A stretch of DNA of 64,000 nt from Bradyrhizobium tropiciagri (GCF_018130545.1 NZ_JAFCKF010000008.1:248001-312000); one strand, 5' to 3'. Counted from the first letter of the stretch, positions 37,947-47,533 are shown. A program made the numbers and translations. The notes: generated from the letters alone by a model not told the origin.

Positions 37947-38582
37947 CTAGGCCTTCCTCGCCTCGAGCGCCATCTTCATCGCAAGTCCTGCTAGCACCGT
38001 GCCCATCAGCCAGCGCTGTACCAAGAGCCAGGTCGGGCGGGTGCCGAGAAACACGGCGATCGAGCCGGCGGCGAGCGCGATCATCGCGTTGACGCTGACG
38101 CTGATCACGATCTGGATCGAGCCGAGCGCGAGCGACTGCGTCAGCACGCTGCCGCCGGTGGGATCGATGAACTGCGGCAGCAGCGCGAGATAGAGCATCG
38201 CGATCTTCGGGTTCAGCAGGTTGGTGAGAAAGCCCATCGCGAACAACTTGCGCGGGCCGTCGACCTTCAGCGCCTTGACCTGGAACGGTGAGCGGCCGCC
38301 CGGCTTCAACGCCTGCCACGCCAGCCACAGCAGATAGCCGGCACCGGCGAAGCGCAGCGCGTCATAGGCGTAGGGGATCGCGAACAGCAGCGCGGTGATG
38401 CCGAACGCCGCGCACAGCATGTAGAACACGAAGCCGAGCGCGACGCCGCCGAGCGAGACGATGCCGGCCGCCGGCCCCTGCGTGATCGAACGCGAGATCA
38501 GGTACATCATGTTCGGTCCCGGCGTCAGCACCATGCCGAGGCAGACGAGCGCAAAGCCGAGCAAAGCGGATGTGTGGGGCAT
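37947..38582 (-). CDS. LysE/RhtB-family amino acid exporter
   Basis: A 211-residue inner-membrane protein with about six helices and the family opening GFALVCLGMVLTPGPNMMYLISRS and GVALGFVFYML. RhtB relatives export threonine, homoserine lactones or other amino acids. I chose the ATG at 38582 because the hydrophobic helix follows directly; an in-frame ATG at 38606 is possible. It is monocistronic; substrate unknown. Confidence 0.88.
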   Translation of the reverse strand: MPHTSALLGFALVCLGMVLTPGPNMMYLISRSITQGPAAGIVSLGGVALGFVFYMLCAAFGITALLFAIPYAYDALRFAGAGYLLWLAWQALKPGGRSPFQVKALKVDGPRKLFAMGFLTNLLNPKIAMLYLALLPQFIDPTGGSVLTQSLALGSIQIVISVSVNAMIALAAGSIAVFLGTRPTWLLVQRWLMGTVLAGLAMKMALEARKA

Positions 38583-38692
38583 GACGGATCTCGCGAGGGG
38601 ATGCACGCAGTTCTAGCGTGTGATCCAAGGCGCGGCCATGCTGGAATTGCTCTCGGAGCAATGTCGATTGTCGATGTCGCGGCGGTGGAAGG

Positions 38693-38727
38693 GCTCCCTC
38701 CCCCGCAAGCGGGAGAGGCGAAGGGAC
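38693..38727. repeat. short hairpin CTCCCTCCCCCGCAAGCGGGAGAGG
   Basis: A partial relative of the Pyr-rich repeats at 21121 and 63235, lying directly downstream of the polA stop on the minus strand. Confidence 0.5.
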
Positions 38728-38729
38728 AA

Positions 38730-41700
38730 TCAATGCGCCTCGTCCCAATTGTTGGCGGCGCGGGCGTCGACCTGGAGCGGCAGCGACAGGATCACCGCCG
38801 GGAACGGCGCGTCCTGCATCACCTTCTGCACCACTGGCAGCGTCGCCGCGACTTCGCCGTCGGGCACCTCGAAGATCAGTTCGTCATGCACCTGCAGCAG
38901 CATCTGCGCGGTGAGCTTTTTCTCGGCGAGCGCGTCCTCGACCCGGATCATGGCGCGGCGGATGATGTCGGCGGCGGTGCCCTGCAAGCGCGCATTGATC
39001 GCAGCGCGTTCGTTGAACGCGCGCACCGAGGCGTTGGAGGCCTTGATGTCGGGGTAGTACATTTTTCGGCCGAACAGCGTGGTGACGTAGCCGTTCCTTC
39101 GGCAAGAATCCTTGGTCTCGTCCATGTAGGCGCGGATGCCGGGGAAGCGCTCGAAGTATTTCTTGATGTAGGCCGAGGCTTCCTCGCGCGCGATGCCGAG
39201 CTGGTTGGCGAGGCCGAACGCCGAGATGCCGTAGATGATGCCGAAATTGATCGCCTTGGCGCGGCGCCGTACCTCGCTCGGCATGTCCTTGATCGGCACG
39301 CCGAACATTTCCGACGCGGTCATCGCGTGAATGTCGAGCCCGTCGCGGAATGCCTGGCGCAGCACCGGCACGTCGGCGATCTCCGCGAGCAGCCGCAATT
39401 CGATCTGCGAGTAATCCGCCGACACCAGCTTGTGGCCGGGCGTCGCGATGAAGGCGCGGCGGATCTTGCGGCCGTCCTCGGTGCGAACCGGGATGTTCTG
39501 CAAATTCGGCTCGTTCGACGACAGCCGGCCCGTCGTGGTCGCGGCCAGCGCGTAGGTGGTGTGGACGCGATGGGTCTGCGGATTGACGTAGGTCGGCAGC
39601 GCATCGGTGTAGGTCGATTTCAGCTTCGAGACCTGGCGCCATTCCAAAATCTTCTTCGGGAAGTCGTGGCCCTGCTCGGCGAGATCGTCGAGCACCTGCG
39701 CGGTGGTCGACCATGCGCCGGTCTTGGTCTTGGTGCCGCCGGGCAATCCCATCTTGCCGAAAATGATGTCGCCGATCTGCTTTGGGCTGCCGACATTGAC
39801 CGGCTCGCCGGCGATCTCCTGGATCTCGGCCTCGACGCGCGCCGCGGTCTGGGCGAAATCGCCCGACAGCCGCGACAACACCTGGCGGTCGATCGAGATG
39901 CCGCGGCGCTCCATCCGCGCCAGCACCGAGACCAGCGGCCGCTCCAGCGTCTCGTAGACCGTCGTCATCCGCTCGGCGACGAGACGCGGCTTCAGCACCC
40001 GCCACAGCCGCAGGATCACGTCGGCGCTTTCGGCGGCATATTCGGTCGCCTTGTCGATCGTGACCTGATCGAAGGTCAGCTTGCCCTTGCCGCTGCCGAC
40101 GAGGCCGCCGTAATTGACGACGGCATGGCCGAACCAGCGCTCGGCGAGCGACTCGATCGCATGCGAGCCGCGGCCGGCATCGAGCGCGTAGGACATCAAC
40201 TGCGCATCATCGATGTTGCGCAGCGTGACGCCGTGCTGCGCCAAGGTCACCGAGGTAAATTTGACGTTGAAGCCGACCTTCTGGATGCCGGCGGACTCCA
40301 GCAGCGGCTTCAGCGTCTTCAGTGCATCGGCGGTCTTGATCTGGCCGGGCGCGAGGCCGGCATCGAACAGGCCGGCACCGCCGCCGGGCTCGCGGTGGCC
40401 GAGCGGGATGTAGGCGGCGTCGTTCGGCGCCACGGCGAGCGCCAGTCCCGCCAGCTCGGCCTGCATCGGGTCGATCGATTCCGACATCGCTTCGATCGCG
40501 AGATAGCCGGTGTCGTGCGCGCGTGCGAGCAGGGCGTTGAGCTGTTCGAGACTGCCGATCGCCTGGTAGGCCTTGCGATCGAAGCCGGTCTTGCGGACGG
40601 CTTCGCCGCGGGCCTCGGCCAGTGCGGCCGGAGTGCCCCTGCGGTTGGAATTCTTGTCGTCGCGCGCGCCGGTCGGCTTGGCCTTCGCAGCCGGTGCTGC
40701 GGACGATGCGGTTGCATCTCCCGGTGCCGGCGTCACAACGGACGGCGGCAGCGGCGAGAACACGCTGGCGCCGCTCTTGTTGCCGGGATCGGCGTCGACA
40801 TTGGCGGGATCGATCTGCGCATAGTCGGCGACGCGGCGGGTGAGGGTGGTGAACTCCATCGCCTTGAGGAAGGCGACCAGCTTGCGCGCATCGGGCTCAT
40901 GCACGGCGAGGTCGTCGAGCGGCACTTCGAGATCGACCTTGTCGTCGAGCAGCACGAGCTGGCGCGAGATCCGCGCCTTCTCGGCATTCTCGAGCAGCGC
41001 CTCGCGCCGCTTCGGCTGCTTGATCTCGGTGGCGCGGAACAACAGCTGGTCGAGATCGCCATATTCGATGATCAGCTGGGCTGCGGTCTTGATGCCGATG
41101 CCGGGCACGCCGGGCACGTTGTCGGTGGAATCGCCGGCCAGCGCCTGCACCTCGACCACCTTCTCCGGCGGCACGCCGAATTTCTCGATCACCTCGTCGC
41201 GGCCGATGCGGCGATCCTTCATGGTGTCGAACATCACGACCTTGTCGTTGACGAGCTGCATCAGGTCCTTGTCGGACGACACGATCGTCGTGGTCGCGCC
41301 GCGCTCGGTCGCCTGCCGCGCATAGGTCGCGATCAGATCATCCGCCTCGAAACCGGCCTGCTCGAGGCTCGGCAGATCGAAGGCGCGCACCGCCTCGCGG
41401 ATCAGCGCGAATTGCGGGATCAGATCGTCGGGCGCCGGCGGCCGGTGCGCCTTGTAATCCGGATAGAGCTTGTTGCGGAAGGTGATCTCCGACTTGTCGA
41501 ACACGATCGCCAGATGCGTCGGCCGGTTATCGTCCGGCATGTCGCGCAACAGCTTCCACAGCATGTTGCAGAAGCCGAGCACGGCATTGACCTGCAGCCC
41601 GTCGGACTTGCGGTTCAGCGGCGGCAGCGCGTGATAGGCGCGGAAGATGTAGCCCGAGCCGTCGACCAGGAAGATATGGTCGCCCTTCGCCGCCGCCTTG

Positions 41701-41780
41701 GCGGCAACGGGTTTGGGTTCGGTCTTCGGAGCGGGCTTTTCAGCTGGCTTGGCGGGGTCTTTGGAGGCTGTTTTCGGCAT
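38730..41780 (-). CDS. polA: DNA polymerase I
   Basis: A 1016-residue enzyme with three parts: a Lys/Ala/Pro-rich leader (about 1-32) and the 5'-3' exonuclease domain (to about 325, with DGSGYIFRAYHALPP and DDLIATYA), a 3'-5' exonuclease-like domain (about 400-600), and the polymerase domain with SADYSQIELR, RRRAKAINFGIIYG and LLQVHDELIFEV motifs. The polymerase and 5' nuclease sites look intact. The proofreading site does not: where E. coli has DTETDSLD this protein reads EAMSESID, and the KYD motif reads KFT. Replication primer removal and repair should work, but without editing. Confidence 0.96.
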   Translation of the reverse strand: MPKTASKDPAKPAEKPAPKTEPKPVAAKAAAKGDHIFLVDGSGYIFRAYHALPPLNRKSDGLQVNAVLGFCNMLWKLLRDMPDDNRPTHLAIVFDKSEITFRNKLYPDYKAHRPPAPDDLIPQFALIREAVRAFDLPSLEQAGFEADDLIATYARQATERGATTTIVSSDKDLMQLVNDKVVMFDTMKDRRIGRDEVIEKFGVPPEKVVEVQALAGDSTDNVPGVPGIGIKTAAQLIIEYGDLDQLLFRATEIKQPKRREALLENAEKARISRQLVLLDDKVDLEVPLDDLAVHEPDARKLVAFLKAMEFTTLTRRVADYAQIDPANVDADPGNKSGASVFSPLPPSVVTPAPGDATASSAAPAAKAKPTGARDDKNSNRRGTPAALAEARGEAVRKTGFDRKAYQAIGSLEQLNALLARAHDTGYLAIEAMSESIDPMQAELAGLALAVAPNDAAYIPLGHREPGGGAGLFDAGLAPGQIKTADALKTLKPLLESAGIQKVGFNVKFTSVTLAQHGVTLRNIDDAQLMSYALDAGRGSHAIESLAERWFGHAVVNYGGLVGSGKGKLTFDQVTIDKATEYAAESADVILRLWRVLKPRLVAERMTTVYETLERPLVSVLARMERRGISIDRQVLSRLSGDFAQTAARVEAEIQEIAGEPVNVGSPKQIGDIIFGKMGLPGGTKTKTGAWSTTAQVLDDLAEQGHDFPKKILEWRQVSKLKSTYTDALPTYVNPQTHRVHTTYALAATTTGRLSSNEPNLQNIPVRTEDGRKIRRAFIATPGHKLVSADYSQIELRLLAEIADVPVLRQAFRDGLDIHAMTASEMFGVPIKDMPSEVRRRAKAINFGIIYGISAFGLANQLGIAREEASAYIKKYFERFPGIRAYMDETKDSCRRNGYVTTLFGRKMYYPDIKASNASVRAFNERAAINARLQGTAADIIRRAMIRVEDALAEKKLTAQMLLQVHDELIFEVPDGEVAATLPVVQKVMQDAPFPAVILSLPLQVDARAANNWDEAH

Positions 41781-41855
41781 GGCCGAAACTTAGGGATTTT
41801 TGCGCGGATTGACAGCCTTTGGTGTGTGGATTCTGGGTGTGCCGCACAGCCATTT

Positions 41856-41976
41856 GTCGTCCTGGCGAAAGCCAGGACCCATTACCCCAAATGGGTATTG
41901 TTTGAGCTCGCTGTGGCCCCAGCCTTTTCCAACCCGAGCGGTCGTGGTTATGGGTCCTGGCTTTCGCCAGGACGAC
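41856..41976. mobile_element. 121-bp inverted-repeat element, GTCGTCCTGGC ends (gene-less copy 1)
   Basis: GTCGTCCTGGCGAAAGCCAGGACCCAT at the left and its reverse complement at the right end enclose about 55 bp. The end hairpins are themselves palindromic (CCTGGCGAAAGCCAGG). The inner core resembles that of 49137-49257 in inverted orientation (GGCTGGGGCCACAGCGAGCTC on the minus strand). Confidence 0.75.
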
Positions 41977-41987
41977 ATCGAGGATGA

Positions 41988-42725
41988 TTAAGCCTTATCC
42001 CCGGTCGGCGAGAACAGATAGCCGCCGCCGCGGATGGTGCGGATCACGGATGGCTTGGTCGGATCGAATTCGATCTTGCGGCGGATCCGCATGATGCGCA
42101 GGTCGACGGCGCGGTCGAAGGCTTCAGCGTCGCGCGCATTGGCGAGTTCCAAAAGCCGCTCTCGCGACAGCACCCGCTTCGGGTTGGCCGCGAACACCTT
42201 GAGCAGGCCGAATTCGGAGGCGGTCAGCGGATGCTCGTTGCCTTCGTCGTCGCGCAGCGCCTGGGCCTCGAGGTCGAGCCATTTGGTGCCGAACCGCACC
42301 AGCTGCTCCTTCTCGGCCTTGCTACCAGCCGGTTCCGGCGCGGCTGATTTGGCCGGCCCGCTCCGCCGCAGCACCGAGCGGATCCGCGCCATCAGCTCCC
42401 GCAATTCGCAGGGCTTGGCGACGTAATCGTCAGCGCCGAGCTCGAGCCCGACCACCCGGTCGATCGGGCTGGCAGTAGCTGTCAGCATGATGACGGGGAC
42501 GTTGATCTTGCTCTTGAGGTCGCGAATGATCGACAGCCCGTCTTCCTCGGGCATGTTGAGGTCCAGCACCACCAGATCGGGCGTGCTGCTCTCGATCTCC
42601 TTGCGCAGGCTCTTGCCGCCGTCGCACAGCGTCACGCCGAAGCCGTGCATCTTGAGGTAATCGCCGACCATCTCGCGGGCCGGCGCCTCGTCGTCGACGA
42701 TGAAGATATGCGGGTTCTGGTTCAT
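41988..42725 (-). CDS. OmpR-family response regulator
   Basis: A 245-residue regulator: receiver domain with phospho-acceptor Asp in LVVLDLNMPEEDG and Lys in YVAKPC, a charged linker (about 128-142), and an OmpR winged helix (SRERLLELANARDAEAFDRAVDLRIMRIRRK). Its ATG overlaps the stop of the hybrid kinase by 4 bp (42722-42725). It is the output of the four-gene TRAP-receptor/kinase operon. Target genes are unknown; the divergent ugpB-like gene is one candidate. Confidence 0.92.
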   Translation of the reverse strand: MNQNPHIFIVDDEAPAREMVGDYLKMHGFGVTLCDGGKSLRKEIESSTPDLVVLDLNMPEEDGLSIIRDLKSKINVPVIMLTATASPIDRVVGLELGADDYVAKPCELRELMARIRSVLRRSGPAKSAAPEPAGSKAEKEQLVRFGTKWLDLEAQALRDDEGNEHPLTASEFGLLKVFAANPKRVLSRERLLELANARDAEAFDRAVDLRIMRIRRKIEFDPTKPSVIRTIRGGGYLFSPTGDKA

Positions 42726-44473
42726 GTCTCTGTCGCCGGCAGTGTAACCGTAAAGGTCGACCCCTGTCCGGGGCCCGGGCTCTCTGCGGTCACATGGCCG
42801 CCATGCATGTCGATGATGCGCTTGACGATGGAGAGGCCGAGGCCGGTCGAGCTCTCGCCCGCGGTCGGCTTGGCCGACAGCCGCTGGAACCGGCCGAACA
42901 GCCGGCTGAGATCCTCGGGGCTGAGGCCGGGGCCCTGATCGACGATCCGGATCACCGTGTCGTCGCCCTCATGGTTGACCGAGACCGTGATCTTGCCGCC
43001 GATCGGCGAATATTTGATGGCGTTGCTGACCAGATTGTCGATCGCCTCGCGGATCCGGTCGGCGTCGCACATCGTGACGAACTGCTGCGGCCCCGAGACC
43101 GAGATGCTCTGCTGCTTGTTGACGGCCGAGGGCAGATTGGCCTCGGTGACCTCGTTGACCAGCGCCGCGACATCGACCGGCTCGCGGCGGATGGTGATGT
43201 CGAACGCGTCGGCCATCGCGTCCGAGATCAGATGGTCGACCATCGAGGTCAGCCGCTTGGTGGCATCGCGGATGTGCTCGACCTGCGCGGTGACGTTTTC
43301 CTTCGGCGAGCCGGCGCCGATCAGTTCGGTCAGCATCTCGGTGCGGCCGAGGATCACGCCGAGTGGGTTCTTCAGATCGTGGGCGACGGTGCCGAGGATC
43401 TCGTTCTTGAAGCCGTTGGCGCGTTGCAGCCGCAGCCACTGCGCCGACAGCCGCCGGTTGGCCTGCATCAGCGCGCGGGTACGCTGCACGACGCGGTCCT
43501 CGAGCTGGGTGTTGGCCTCGTGCAGCTGCTGGTAGAGGATCACATTGTCGAACGCGATCGACAGCCGGCTCGAGAAGATCTCGACCAGCGCGCGGTCGGT
43601 GTCGGAGAGCTGGCGCTCGGCCTGCAGCAGCACCACGACCTCGCGGCCGCTGCCGGTGCGCGAATAGAGCACGCTGCGATGGTCGGCGAACTCGTTCTTG
43701 CGGGCCTGGAAGGCGGCCTCCACCATGTGGCGCAGATCGGGATCGAGCGCCTTCGACGAGGTGGTGCCGATGAAGCGGCTGTAGCAGCCCGAACAGGCCA
43801 GCACCGAGAAATCGCAGGCGGCGGCGTTGCCGTTGCCGTCGTCGCGCAGCACCAGGATGCCGGCGCAATCGACGTTGAGCAGCGAGGCGAGCTGGGTCAG
43901 CACGCCCTCGGCGAGCCGCTGCATCGACTTGAAGTCGTACAGCGTCGAGGCGGCGTCGATGATGATCTCGAGCCCGCGCCGCGTCTGCACCATGCGCTCG
44001 AGCTGCTGGTAGCTGCGCAGCGCTGCGGTCAGCGAGGTGAACAGCTTGTCGGCGGTGAGCTCGGTCTTCGCCTTGTAGTCGTTGATGTCGTACTGCACGA
44101 TGACGCGGCGCTCGGGCGCCTGGCCGGGCTGGCCGGTGCGCAGGATGATGCGGACGGTCTCGTTCCTGATCTCGTTGCGGATGTATTCGACGAGCTCGAG
44201 GCCGGCGACGTCGGTCTCCATGATGACGTCGAGCAGCACGGCCGCGATGTCGGGATTGTCCCGCATCAGCGTGCGGCCTTCGGCCGCGGAGTAGGCCGAC
44301 AGGATTTCGAGCGTCGCGCCGTTCAGGTTGTAGTCGCTGAGCGCGAAACGGGTGCCTTCATGGACGGCATGATCGTCGTCGATGACGGCGATCTTCCATT
44401 TGCGGGCCGACGAGTCCTCCGGGGGGCTCTCGGTATCGTCGATCAGTTGGAGGACATCGTCCTGTTCGGCCAT
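42722..44473 (-). CDS. receiver-DUF3369-histidine kinase hybrid
   Basis: A 583-residue soluble protein with an unusual order: an N-terminal receiver (IAVIDDDHAVHEG; Asp in AAVLLDVIMETDVAGLE; Lys in NDYKAKTEL), then a DUF3369/GAF-like domain (about 165-325), a coiled coil, HisKA (His in GTVAHDLKNPLGVILG) and HATPase (STGLGLSIVKRI). A kinase that starts with a receiver suggests an internal relay step. It overlaps the preceding membrane kinase gene by 31 bp and the response regulator gene by 4 bp. A relay kinase 1 -> receiver -> kinase 2 -> regulator is inferred. Confidence 0.92.
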   Translation of the reverse strand: MAEQDDVLQLIDDTESPPEDSSARKWKIAVIDDDHAVHEGTRFALSDYNLNGATLEILSAYSAAEGRTLMRDNPDIAAVLLDVIMETDVAGLELVEYIRNEIRNETVRIILRTGQPGQAPERRVIVQYDINDYKAKTELTADKLFTSLTAALRSYQQLERMVQTRRGLEIIIDAASTLYDFKSMQRLAEGVLTQLASLLNVDCAGILVLRDDGNGNAAACDFSVLACSGCYSRFIGTTSSKALDPDLRHMVEAAFQARKNEFADHRSVLYSRTGSGREVVVLLQAERQLSDTDRALVEIFSSRLSIAFDNVILYQQLHEANTQLEDRVVQRTRALMQANRRLSAQWLRLQRANGFKNEILGTVAHDLKNPLGVILGRTEMLTELIGAGSPKENVTAQVEHIRDATKRLTSMVDHLISDAMADAFDITIRREPVDVAALVNEVTEANLPSAVNKQQSISVSGPQQFVTMCDADRIREAIDNLVSNAIKYSPIGGKITVSVNHEGDDTVIRIVDQGPGLSPEDLSRLFGRFQRLSAKPTAGESSTGLGLSIVKRIIDMHGGHVTAESPGPGQGSTFTVTLPATET

Positions 44474-46536
44474 TGACTGCTTCCGTCGGCTGCTGCGTCA
44501 GTGATCGTGGGCTGTCCGATGGCAGCCCCCTTGGCGATCCTGGGCATGATAATGCGAAAAGTTGTGCCTTGTCCTACCCTTGACTCCAGCATCATGCGTC
44601 CGCCGAGCTGCTGGGTGACCAGGTTATAGACGATATGCAGGCCGAGGCCCGTACCACCTTCGTTGCGCCGCGTCGTAAAGAACGGGTCGAACGCCTGTCG
44701 CTGCACGTCCGGCGTCATGCCAGCCCCGTCGTCCGCGAAGATGATCTCGACATCATCAGCGCCGCGCCCGCGCGCCGAGATCGTGATGTTGCCGGAGCGG
44801 CCATCGGCAAAGGCATGATTGACGGCGTTCAGGAAAAGATTGGTTAAGATCTGGCCATAGGCGCCGGGATAGCCGTCGATCATGAGCCCCTCGGGCACGT
44901 CGACGGACAGCGCGATCGAGGCCTTCTTCAGCACCGGCCGCAGGCTCGCCACGATCTGGTCGGTCGATTCACTCAAGGCGAACTGCCGCCGCTCGGCATG
45001 CGAGCGGTCGACCGCGACCTGCTTGAACGACTGGATCAGCTCGCCGGCGCGCTGCAGGTTGGAGACCAGTTGCTGCGATGCGTCACGCGAGGCGCGCACG
45101 AATTCGTCGAGCTTGGAGCGGCGCAGCGGCTCGGTCCTGAGGTCGCTCTCGAAGATCTCGCTGCGGCGGGCAAAGCTCGAGGCCACCGTCAGGCTGATGC
45201 CGATCGGGTTGTTGACCTCGTGGGCGACGCCGGCGACCAGGCCGCCGAGCGCGGCGAGGCGCTCGGCATCGATCAGGTTCTGCTGCGCGGCGTTGAGCTC
45301 GAGCAGCGCGCTCTCGGCCTTTTCCTTGGCGGTGCGCAGCTCGTCCTCGGTCTTGCGCTTGGCGATCGCGTTTTCGCGGAAGACTTCCACCGCGCGCGCC
45401 ATGGCGCCGACCTCGTCCTTGGCCGAGGTGCCCTGCACGGGACGGTCGAGATCGCCCGAGGTGATGTTGCGCATCGCCGCCATGATCTGCGCCAGCGGCA
45501 GCCGGATCGAGAGCGCTATCATGACGCCGGCCGACATGATGACGCCGAGGAAGATCACGGCGATCGACATCACGCGGCGCGAGATCGACGCCAGCGTCCG
45601 GTCGAAGGTCTCCTGCGCCTTTTGCTCGCGCTGGCGCATCTTCACCGAGAGATCGTCGATCGCGCCGATCGCATCGGCCTGGCTGGCGTCGATCGAGTTG
45701 CGCAACAGATCGGTGCGGTTGGTGAGCTGGTCGCTGAGCTTGCCGAGCCCGTCGCGCAGCTCGGCGGTCTTGACCTTGAGCCGCGCCAGAGCCATGCGCT
45801 GCAAATCGTTCTCGGCCAGATCGGTCATGACGGGAATCGTCCGCTCGATCGTATCGATGTTGCGGCGGGCTTCCTCGGCCGACGACGAGGCAAGCGAGAG
45901 GTAGTAGGCGTTGGCGGCAACCAAGAGCGAGGTGAAGGCTTCGCGCGATTTGCCGAGCGCGGGCCAGATCAGCGCGTCGCGATGGCCGGTGGCGCCCTCG
46001 ATGATCGAATACAGCCCGGCCATGTCCTTGGTCGGCGACAGCACCTGCTCGTCATAGGTCTTGGCGATCTGGGTCTGCACGGTGCGCAATTCGCCGAAGC
46101 CGTCGAGGAAGCGGCTGGTGACGCGCTCCAGCTGCTCGACCGAGCCCGACAGCATCGGGTCGGTCGAGGCCCGGTTGGTCAGGGTGCCGAGCACCGCCTC
46201 GCGCAGCAGCAGGATTTCCGCGAACAGGTCCGGGCTCGGCTGGTTGATGTAGCGGTGGATCAGGTTCTGCAGCCGACTGGTCTCGCTTTCCAGCTTGGCC
46301 AGGATCTTGTCGGATTCCCGCACCTGGCGGACGTCCTCCCAGGCCGACCCGAGCACCTTCGCGCCGTTCCAGATCAGCACCGCCAGCACGATCACGACCG
46401 CGGAGTTGAGCAGCGCGATCGACAGGATACGCCAGCGGATCGGCACCGCACGCAGCAACTGGACGATGCGGAAGCGGCCCTGCGGCCCGAAGGCCGCCCG
46501 CCGTCGCATCGTTCCGTTCTGCTTTGGTGTGTCCAA
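44443..46536 (-). CDS. membrane sensor histidine kinase with HAMP domain
   Basis: A 697-residue kinase: TM1 (about 36-57), a long helical periplasmic domain (about 60-325), TM2 (about 330-352), HAMP (IRLPLAQIMAAMRNITSGDLDRP), coiled coil, HisKA with His in GVAHEVNNPIG, and HATPase ending GTGLGLHIVYNLVTQQLGG. It has no receiver. It starts 7 nt after the stop of the TRAP-type receptor gene, which is a strong sign that the receptor is its periplasmic partner. It overlaps the hybrid kinase gene by 31 bp. Confidence 0.92.
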   Translation of the reverse strand: MDTPKQNGTMRRRAAFGPQGRFRIVQLLRAVPIRWRILSIALLNSAVVIVLAVLIWNGAKVLGSAWEDVRQVRESDKILAKLESETSRLQNLIHRYINQPSPDLFAEILLLREAVLGTLTNRASTDPMLSGSVEQLERVTSRFLDGFGELRTVQTQIAKTYDEQVLSPTKDMAGLYSIIEGATGHRDALIWPALGKSREAFTSLLVAANAYYLSLASSSAEEARRNIDTIERTIPVMTDLAENDLQRMALARLKVKTAELRDGLGKLSDQLTNRTDLLRNSIDASQADAIGAIDDLSVKMRQREQKAQETFDRTLASISRRVMSIAVIFLGVIMSAGVMIALSIRLPLAQIMAAMRNITSGDLDRPVQGTSAKDEVGAMARAVEVFRENAIAKRKTEDELRTAKEKAESALLELNAAQQNLIDAERLAALGGLVAGVAHEVNNPIGISLTVASSFARRSEIFESDLRTEPLRRSKLDEFVRASRDASQQLVSNLQRAGELIQSFKQVAVDRSHAERRQFALSESTDQIVASLRPVLKKASIALSVDVPEGLMIDGYPGAYGQILTNLFLNAVNHAFADGRSGNITISARGRGADDVEIIFADDGAGMTPDVQRQAFDPFFTTRRNEGGTGLGLHIVYNLVTQQLGGRMMLESRVGQGTTFRIIMPRIAKGAAIGQPTITDAAADGSSQWPNRTMSSN

Positions 46537-46543
46537 GATCCGG

Positions 46544-47533
46544 TTACTCCATGTTGCGGATGCGTTCGATCAGTGCTGCCATCGCCGGATCGCTTTCCGC
46601 CTTGGCATAGACGCCGGCCATCGCCGCCTCGAACGGCTTGCGGTCGAAATCGGTCACGACCTTGACGCCGGCCTGCTCGGCCTGCTTGCGCGAACGTTCC
46701 TCGAGCTCCCGCCATTTCTCGCGCATGTAGAGGCTGGAGCGCTGCGCGGCTTCGCGGAAGATGGTCTGCTCATCCGGCGTGAGACTGGCCCAGGCTTTCT
46801 GCGACATCACCAGCACCTCCGGGCTCACGGTATGCTGGGTCAGGGTGTAGTAGCCGGCGTATTTGTAGTGACCGGTGGTGACGAAAGACGGCCAGTTGTT
46901 CTCCGCGCCGTCGATCAACCGGTTGGCAAGGCCGGTCAGCACCTGGCCGTAGGCCATCTCGACCGGCTGGGCGCCGAGCGCGCGGATCATGTCCGACATC
47001 TGCGCCGATTGCTGCACGCGTATCCGCAATCCCTTGAGGTCGTCGAGCGAGCGCACCGGGCGGACGCTGTTGTAGATCGAGCGGGCGCCGGAATCGTAGA
47101 AAGCCAGCCCGACAAAGCCGTAGGGCTCGAAGCTGTTCAGGATCTCGTTGCCGATCGGTCCGTCCAGCACATGTTGCAGGTGCTCAAGCGATCGAAACAG
47201 GAACGGCATCGCCAGCACGTTCACGGAGGGCACCATGGTTCCGATCAGCGCGACATTGGTCCGGTTCAGATCGATCGCGCCGACCCGGGTCTGTTCCAGC
47301 GTCTCCTTTTCCTCGCCGAGCTGGCGGGAATGGAAGACCACGACGCGGTGCTTGCCGCCGGTGCGCTCAGTGATCAGGCGGCCCATGTAGTTCAGCGCCT
47401 GGACGGTCGGATAGTCCTCATTCTGGGTATCGGCGGTGCGGAATTCGCGCGCCAAAGCGCTCGCCGAGACCGCTGTGCACAACAGCGCGACGGCAAGCGT
47501 GACGATCCGCGAAAGGCCGGCGCGGCGGTACAC
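46544..47533 (-). CDS. TRAP-type (DctP) periplasmic solute receptor
   Basis: A 329-residue exported protein (signal peptide about 1-27, ASALA) of the DctP family: conserved Arg in GLRIRVQQS, which normally binds the ligand carboxylate, and the GAENNWPSF segment. TRAP receptors bind organic acids. No TRAP permease genes (dctQ/dctM) follow; instead two kinases and a regulator do, in one operon with 7-nt and overlapping junctions. A role as a sensory receptor, not a transport component, is therefore likely. The promoter should lie in 47534-47718, shared with the ugpB-like gene. Confidence 0.9.
   Translation of the reverse strand: MYRRAGLSRIVTLAVALLCTAVSASALAREFRTADTQNEDYPTVQALNYMGRLITERTGGKHRVVVFHSRQLGEEKETLEQTRVGAIDLNRTNVALIGTMVPSVNVLAMPFLFRSLEHLQHVLDGPIGNEILNSFEPYGFVGLAFYDSGARSIYNSVRPVRSLDDLKGLRIRVQQSAQMSDMIRALGAQPVEMAYGQVLTGLANRLIDGAENNWPSFVTTGHYKYAGYYTLTQHTVSPEVLVMSQKAWASLTPDEQTIFREAAQRSSLYMREKWRELEERSRKQAEQAGVKVVTDFDRKPFEAAMAGVYAKAESDPAMAALIERIRNME

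Noticed and set aside
38574-41987. A 1137-codon open frame on the plus strand
   Set aside because: It is exactly antisense to polA, is Arg/Ala/Asp-rich, and has no recognisable domain. Long antisense frames are expected in this GC-rich codon bias.
42794-44476. A 560-codon plus-strand frame
   Set aside because: It mirrors the hybrid kinase gene, whose domains are all intact on the minus strand.
46544-47533. Transport function for the DctP-like protein
   Set aside because: No TRAP permease genes are adjacent, and the operon continues into two kinases and a regulator.
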